DNA from: Thiohalocapsa sp. PB-PSB1 | GTDB lineage: Bacteria > Pseudomonadota > Gammaproteobacteria > Chromatiales > Chromatiaceae | Assembly (NCBI GenBank): GCA_016745215.1 | Contig: CP050890.1 | Location: 4,154,001-4,218,000 of the forward strand | Direction: 5' to 3' | Length of the DNA: 64,000 bases | Part shown: piece after piece, positions 60,527 through 64,000 of the stretch | How the letters are laid out: each line of letters begins with the position of its first letter | How positions within the stretch are numbered: position 1 is the first letter of the stretch | Position numbers and translations under genes: made by a program | Notes under the pieces: model-generated | Databases searched by the model: none | What the model was told of the DNA's origin: nothing | Seen by the model: only the letters and a program-made list of their open reading frames with translations

Positions 60527-62854
60527 TCACGGACAGCCCGGCAATTGCAAGTCGTCCCCACTGACGGAATCGATGCGATAGCCTCGCCCGGATTCGACCG
60601 GGAAGTCCGTGCCGGCGGGCGCTGAGCCGCTGCCGCTGTCGAGCCAGCCGCAATACTCGAAGCGGCCAGTCCGTGGATCGAAACGGCCGATTGCGGAGAC
60701 GGTCTCGGGTGCATTTGTTTCGAGCCATGCGAAGCAGCCTAGATCCACGGTCGGAGCGGGATGGCCGCGCAGGTTGATGCCGGGCTCCAGTGGCGCAGCG
60801 GCGCAGCCGTTTGCCGCAGAAACTGCGATGTCGTGGGCGCTGCTCAGCCGGGCGATATAGCCGATGCCAGGTTCCAACGGGAAGTCCGCGGCATCGCCGA
60901 CGGCGCAGGACTCGATGCGCTGGGTTGCTGCATTGATCCGCATCAAATTGGAACCAGCGCCGATCTCGCCCAGGGTCGTCAGCAGGGTCTGGCAAGTGGC
61001 GTGCGCGTCGGCGACCGGGCCGGGGAAGGCGAAGAACGACAGCCCGGCAGGCAGGTGCAGGGTCAGGCTCGCGTCCGGCTCGGTCGGGTCGCTGCCGTTG
61101 CGGTATTCGTCCAGGTCGCTGATGCCATCGCGGTCGAAGTCGCCGCTGCCATCTCGGCTTAGCGTGCCAAAGCGCGTCCGCTCCCAGGCGTCGTCCATGC
61201 CGTCGCAGTCGCTGTCGGTGACGCCGCAAACGGTGATGCGGGCGATCTGGGTCGTGCTCAGCTCGCCATCGGAGGCGGTGTAGGCGATATCGTAGGCGCC
61301 CTCCTGGTTGCCGGCCGGGGTCCAGTCGAACACCATCAGGGTCAAGTCCGGGAGATCGATGCTGTCCGGGAACAGCTGGGCGCCAAGCGGCAGGGGTTGC
61401 GCGGTGATGGTCGGCCGGGTGCCGTTGGGGTCGCTGGCCTCGAGGATGAACGAGACCTGCTCGCCGGGGGCAACGATGCGGTCCGGGATGAACTGCATCA
61501 CCGGCGCAAGCGGGCCGAGCTGGCGCGGTCCCATCGCCAGCCGATACTCGCCGCTGGTCGCCGCGTCGAAGAGGTTGATGAAGTACCGCCAGCCGATACC
61601 GTCGCGCACCCGCGAGAGCCAGACGTTGTCGGCGCGGATGGCCTTGCCGTCGCTGCGCGCCGCGCCGGTGATCTCGCGCTGGCCATCGTGCGGGTCCGGC
61701 AGTTGGACGTAAAGGAACCCAGCCGTTGCCGGAGCGACCAGCCGGTACTGGAGTTCGGCCCCGCTGGCACCGGTCTGCGTGAGGCTCGCCGCGCCGGAAT
61801 GGTCCAAGACCGGCGTATCAAGGCCGTTGGATTCATAGACGGTCAGGCTGCCGGCGTCCTCGCCGAGGAAGTCCGTGATATCGTCGCGCCCAAGCAGGTC
61901 CACCCGCACCTCGCGCACCAGAGTGTGGGTGCGCACGTCGTCGATGAGCGAGGTCAGCTCGCCACCCAGCTCGTCGGCATGGGACAGCTCGGCCTCGAAG
62001 GAGACGAACTCGCCCGACCACGTGGTCTCCATGCGCCAGCGGCCCATCTTGGCGGTGCCGGGCTCGACGTCGCCGAAGTCGAGTAGCAGGGTCGGGCTCA
62101 CCGGCGCGTCGTCCACCGAGCTGCCGGTGATGCGGAAGTCGATCAGCAGGCCGAGCTCGTTCTCGACGATGCGCGGCTGCGCGGAGTCGATCCTCTGGTC
62201 ATAGGCCACACCCTGGCCGATGTTGGCAAGCCTGATGCCGAGCGGGAAGGGCTCCGGCGGCTCCAGCTGCGGCGTGAAGGCGTCGTCGGCGAAGACATCG
62301 ATCGGCAGGAAGTAGTCCAGCACCAGGAGCGGCATCGGCTTGACATAGATGTAGTCCGGCGAGACGGTGACGAGCTTCTCCTCGCCGTTCAGCGTGTAGC
62401 GCAGGGTCGCGCCGACATAGTGCAGCTTGCCGCTCGGTGAGCTGCCGCCTGCGCCTGGGGACGGGACGATCAACCAACGGATGTCCGCGCTGGTGGCGGG
62501 CGCGATGGTCCCGGTACCGTCGATGGCGTCGATCCCGGTCATGCCATCCACGCGGATGAAGAAGGCCGCCTCGGCGTTGTCCGGGTCCGACGAGGCCAGC
62601 ACCGGCTCGTCGTTTTCATCGGTGAAGGCCACGTCGATATCGACGTCGTCGATGGCCAGCGCATCCAGGCCGTTGTTGATGACCATCCGCGCCTCAAACG
62701 CCTGGCGCTCGAAGGTCACCTCCTGCGCGATCTCGATGACGACGCGGGCGCAGAGGGTCTCCACCGCAGCGACGGGCAGCCCGAAGGTACAGAGCCCGAG
62801 CAGCAGGGCGAGCGATGCGGACCTCAGCGAGTCATGTACTGTTGCGCGTTTCAT
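60527..62854 (-). CDS. Secreted multidomain protein with Ig-like region and calcium-type repeats
   Basis: A 775-residue protein from MKRATVHDSLRSASLALLLG, a clear signal peptide. The body is beta-rich (FERQAFEARMVINNGLDALA, PLLVLDYFLPIDVFADDAFT). An Ig-like domain with DPNGTRPTITAQPLPLGAQL and FDWTPAGNQEGAYDIAYTAS resembles those in the TSP3 protein. DSDCDGMDDAWERTRFGTLS with DFDRDGISDLDEYRNGSDPT is a calcium-binding TSP3/EF-like pair that often comes before a C-terminal domain. The end (LPGCP) has no sorting motif. Family unknown; it is likely a surface or extracellular protein. Confidence 0.75.
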   Translation of the reverse strand: MKRATVHDSLRSASLALLLGLCTFGLPVAAVETLCARVVIEIAQEVTFERQAFEARMVINNGLDALAIDDVDIDVAFTDENDEPVLASSDPDNAEAAFFIRVDGMTGIDAIDGTGTIAPATSADIRWLIVPSPGAGGSSPSGKLHYVGATLRYTLNGEEKLVTVSPDYIYVKPMPLLVLDYFLPIDVFADDAFTPQLEPPEPFPLGIRLANIGQGVAYDQRIDSAQPRIVENELGLLIDFRITGSSVDDAPVSPTLLLDFGDVEPGTAKMGRWRMETTWSGEFVSFEAELSHADELGGELTSLIDDVRTHTLVREVRVDLLGRDDITDFLGEDAGSLTVYESNGLDTPVLDHSGAASLTQTGASGAELQYRLVAPATAGFLYVQLPDPHDGQREITGAARSDGKAIRADNVWLSRVRDGIGWRYFINLFDAATSGEYRLAMGPRQLGPLAPVMQFIPDRIVAPGEQVSFILEASDPNGTRPTITAQPLPLGAQLFPDSIDLPDLTLMVFDWTPAGNQEGAYDIAYTASDGELSTTQIARITVCGVTDSDCDGMDDAWERTRFGTLSRDGSGDFDRDGISDLDEYRNGSDPTEPDASLTLHLPAGLSFFAFPGPVADAHATCQTLLTTLGEIGAGSNLMRINAATQRIESCAVGDAADFPLEPGIGYIARLSSAHDIAVSAANGCAAAPLEPGINLRGHPAPTVDLGCFAWLETNAPETVSAIGRFDPRTGRFEYCGWLDSGSGSAPAGTDFPVESGRGYRIDSVSGDDLQLPGCP

Positions 62855-63002
62855 CATCTTCAGCATCATTCAGTGCAGTCACGTTCGGTCCGCACAGCGG
62901 ACCCTTACAAGAATGGTCATCTCGGTAGTCCGCTGCGCGGACCGCTCGGCTGACCGGAAGCATGATCAAGGACAAGAGGCGGAACCACTGCCGCGTCCCG
63001 CC

Positions 63003-63388
63003 CTACACGGACTTCACACGCGCATGCGGGATGTTCGGGCTGGCCGGATCGACGGTCAGCTCCCGACGCGCGGGATTGATGATCAGGTCCATGTCCTCCA
63101 TCGGCACGGCACCGAGCAGCACCTCATCGCCCAGCACCAAGGCCCCGACGTAGCAGAACCGCTTGCCGAACACCACCTGATCGGCCCGACATAGGGCAGG
63201 CTTTGCCGCCGACCGTCGGCCACCGAGACCTCGCGGACGGATTCCGTGGCCAGGTCCAATTGCAGCGCGACGTGCTCCGGAATACACAACATCAATGCCC
63301 CGGAATCAGCAAGCGCCTTGACCCGCACCGGGCTCAGCTCGGCCTTGCGGGGATTGCTCAACTCGATCTCTGCGAACACATGGCCCAT
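63003..63388 (-). pseudogene. Retropepsin-like aspartic protease gene with a frameshift
   Basis: The first frame gives MGHVFAEIELSNPRKAELSP, VRVKALADSGALMLCIPEHV (the ADSGA form of the catalytic DTGA motif) and SVADGRRQSLPYVGP. A shift near 63180 then leads to QVVFGKRFCYVGALVLGDEV and LLGAVPMEDMDLIINPARRE, the rest of the family. One base change would restore a protein of about 128 residues. These clan AA proteases of bacteria have unknown targets. It could also be a sequencing error. Confidence 0.7.
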
Positions 63389-63591
63389 TGAAAACACCCC
63401 AAAAGCAACTCAACGCATCCGCACAGACCCAAGCGGCGGACCCGCTCTCGCATGCCGCTCTGCCACGTCTCGCCGGCTCGCTCCAACGCTCCAGCGTTGG
63501 AGCAAGGGCAGACGCTCTGCGTCACGGCACCGCGTGCCTGAATCCGCCCGTCCAACGCCAAGGCTGGTCGCGCGCGACATCACCTAAGCCA

Positions 63592-63685
63592 GGGTTCACA
63601 ATCAACGTGAACCCTGTAGGGCGGATAAGCGCAGCGCATCCGCCATTCTGGCCTGCGGTGGATGCGCTTCGCTTATCCACCCTAG
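63592..63685. repeat. Palindromic intergenic repeat with preceding short hairpin
   Basis: GTAGGGCGGATAAGCGCAGC (63616 onward) is complementary to the segment ending GCTTCGCTTATCCACCCTA at 63684, with about 28 bp of stem. It is a palindrome type seen widely in gammaproteobacteria. A separate hairpin GGGTTCAC/GTGAACCC lies at 63592-63614. Confidence 0.7.
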
Positions 63686-63793
63686 GTCCTTCAGTTTGAG
63701 CTCGAAACGCCCGATGCCCCGATGCTCGTACCAGGCCTACGGATTCCCATTTGAGTTTGTTCCCGGACCGATCCGCACGACGACCCTGACCAG

Positions 63794-64000
63794 CTAGCAC
63801 TGGTCCGCAAAGACGTCTTCGAGCCGACCGGCCTCCAACACCCGATCGGCCCAGGTCTCCAGCTCGGCTTCCCCCGCCTCACCCAAGCGCCCGTCGACCC
63901 AGTCGGGCAGCTCGCCGAAGCGGCGCACCAGCTGTCGGCGAAGCATCTTGGCCTCGCCCTGCTTACGGCCTTCGCGCTGGCCTTCGCGCTGGCCTTCGCG
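63794..64000 (-). CDS. C-terminal part of a DUF4351 / Rpn-type protein (runs off the window)
   Basis: The frame is open from the window edge to TAG at 63794-63796. It starts with a repeated REGQREGQREGRKQGEAKML, then LRRQLVRRFGELPDWVDGRL and LETWADRVLEAGRLEDVFAD, the typical DUF4351 C-terminus of proteins related to the Rpn (recombination-promoting nuclease) family. The catalytic N-terminal domain lies outside the window, so activity cannot be judged. Confidence 0.7.
   Translation of the reverse strand, partial: REGQREGQREGRKQGEAKMLRRQLVRRFGELPDWVDGRLGEAGEAELETWADRVLEAGRLEDVFADQC

Noticed and set aside
1..64000. tRNA, rRNA, CRISPR or replication origin
   Set aside because: No clover-leaf motifs, rRNA segments, spacer arrays or DnaA-box clusters were recognised by eye; a covariance search could still find a tRNA that I missed.

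Overview
The window looks like a chromosomal segment of a GC-rich gammaproteobacterium, most likely a purple-sulfur or other sulfur-oxidising lineage of the Chromatiales. This is an inference from gene families and order: a tkt-gap-pgk-pyk-fba cluster, an SAH-riboswitch-controlled ahcY beside metK and metF, and very many transposon remnants typical of large mobile-element-rich genomes of that group. No rRNA, tRNA or CRISPR array was recognised.

Region 1 (1-22.2 kb) is an accessory zone. It starts with the end of a cytochrome c peroxidase/RoxA-like gene. The rest is a decayed chromosomal integron overrun by mobile elements. A broken IntI-type integrase (3619-5448) carries a 132-bp MITE with an 8-bp target duplication. 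Around it are small cassette-like genes (HicBA, a coiled-coil protein, a VapC/antitoxin remnant, a DUF6883/DUF4926 pair, a RelE/ParE pair, a truncated hypothetical gene), several of which end in attC-like sites that share a core. The cassettes left of intI lie on the minus strand and those to the right on the plus strand. Inserted elements are two group II introns that both interrupt attC-like sequence, an IS with a DUF6399 transposase, an IS66-type element carrying a DruA-like (DUF4338) gene, a decayed DDE transposase, IS5, IS701 and IS630 pieces and REP-associated transposase (RAYT) fragments. An intact two-gene ABC exporter sits at 16.8-18.8 kb.

Region 2 (22.2-44 kb) is core chromosome. 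On the minus strand: tkt, gap, pgk, pyk and fba (Calvin-cycle regeneration and lower glycolysis), then tatD-tcdA behind a clear terminator. On the plus strand: metK, SAH riboswitch-ahcY and metF (the activated methyl cycle), a Mth938-like gene and a membrane-anchored unknown. An RNase II-like exonuclease is divergent from ygfZ, murI and two nucleotidyltransferase genes, the second cut off by an inserted repeat element.

Region 3 (44-64 kb) is again accessory. It holds a second and third copy of the hairpin element first seen at 0.8 kb (remnants of a 23S-intervening-sequence-type four-helix-bundle gene), a second RAYT pseudogene, and a group of secreted proteins. These are a VPLPA/PEP-CTERM-like protein, a protein of about 2,359 residues with around 30 thrombospondin type 3 repeats and a possible N-terminal cohesin-like domain, a dockerin-bearing gene split by an IS4-family insertion with a 6-bp target duplication, and a 775-residue secreted protein. 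Transposase relics, a frameshifted retropepsin-like gene and the end of a DUF4351 protein close the window.

The strongest leads for new biology are the mobile four-helix-bundle hairpin element (three copies), the DUF6399 IS with its MITE, the IS66/DruA pairing, the integron layout, and the cohesin/dockerin-like neighbours.
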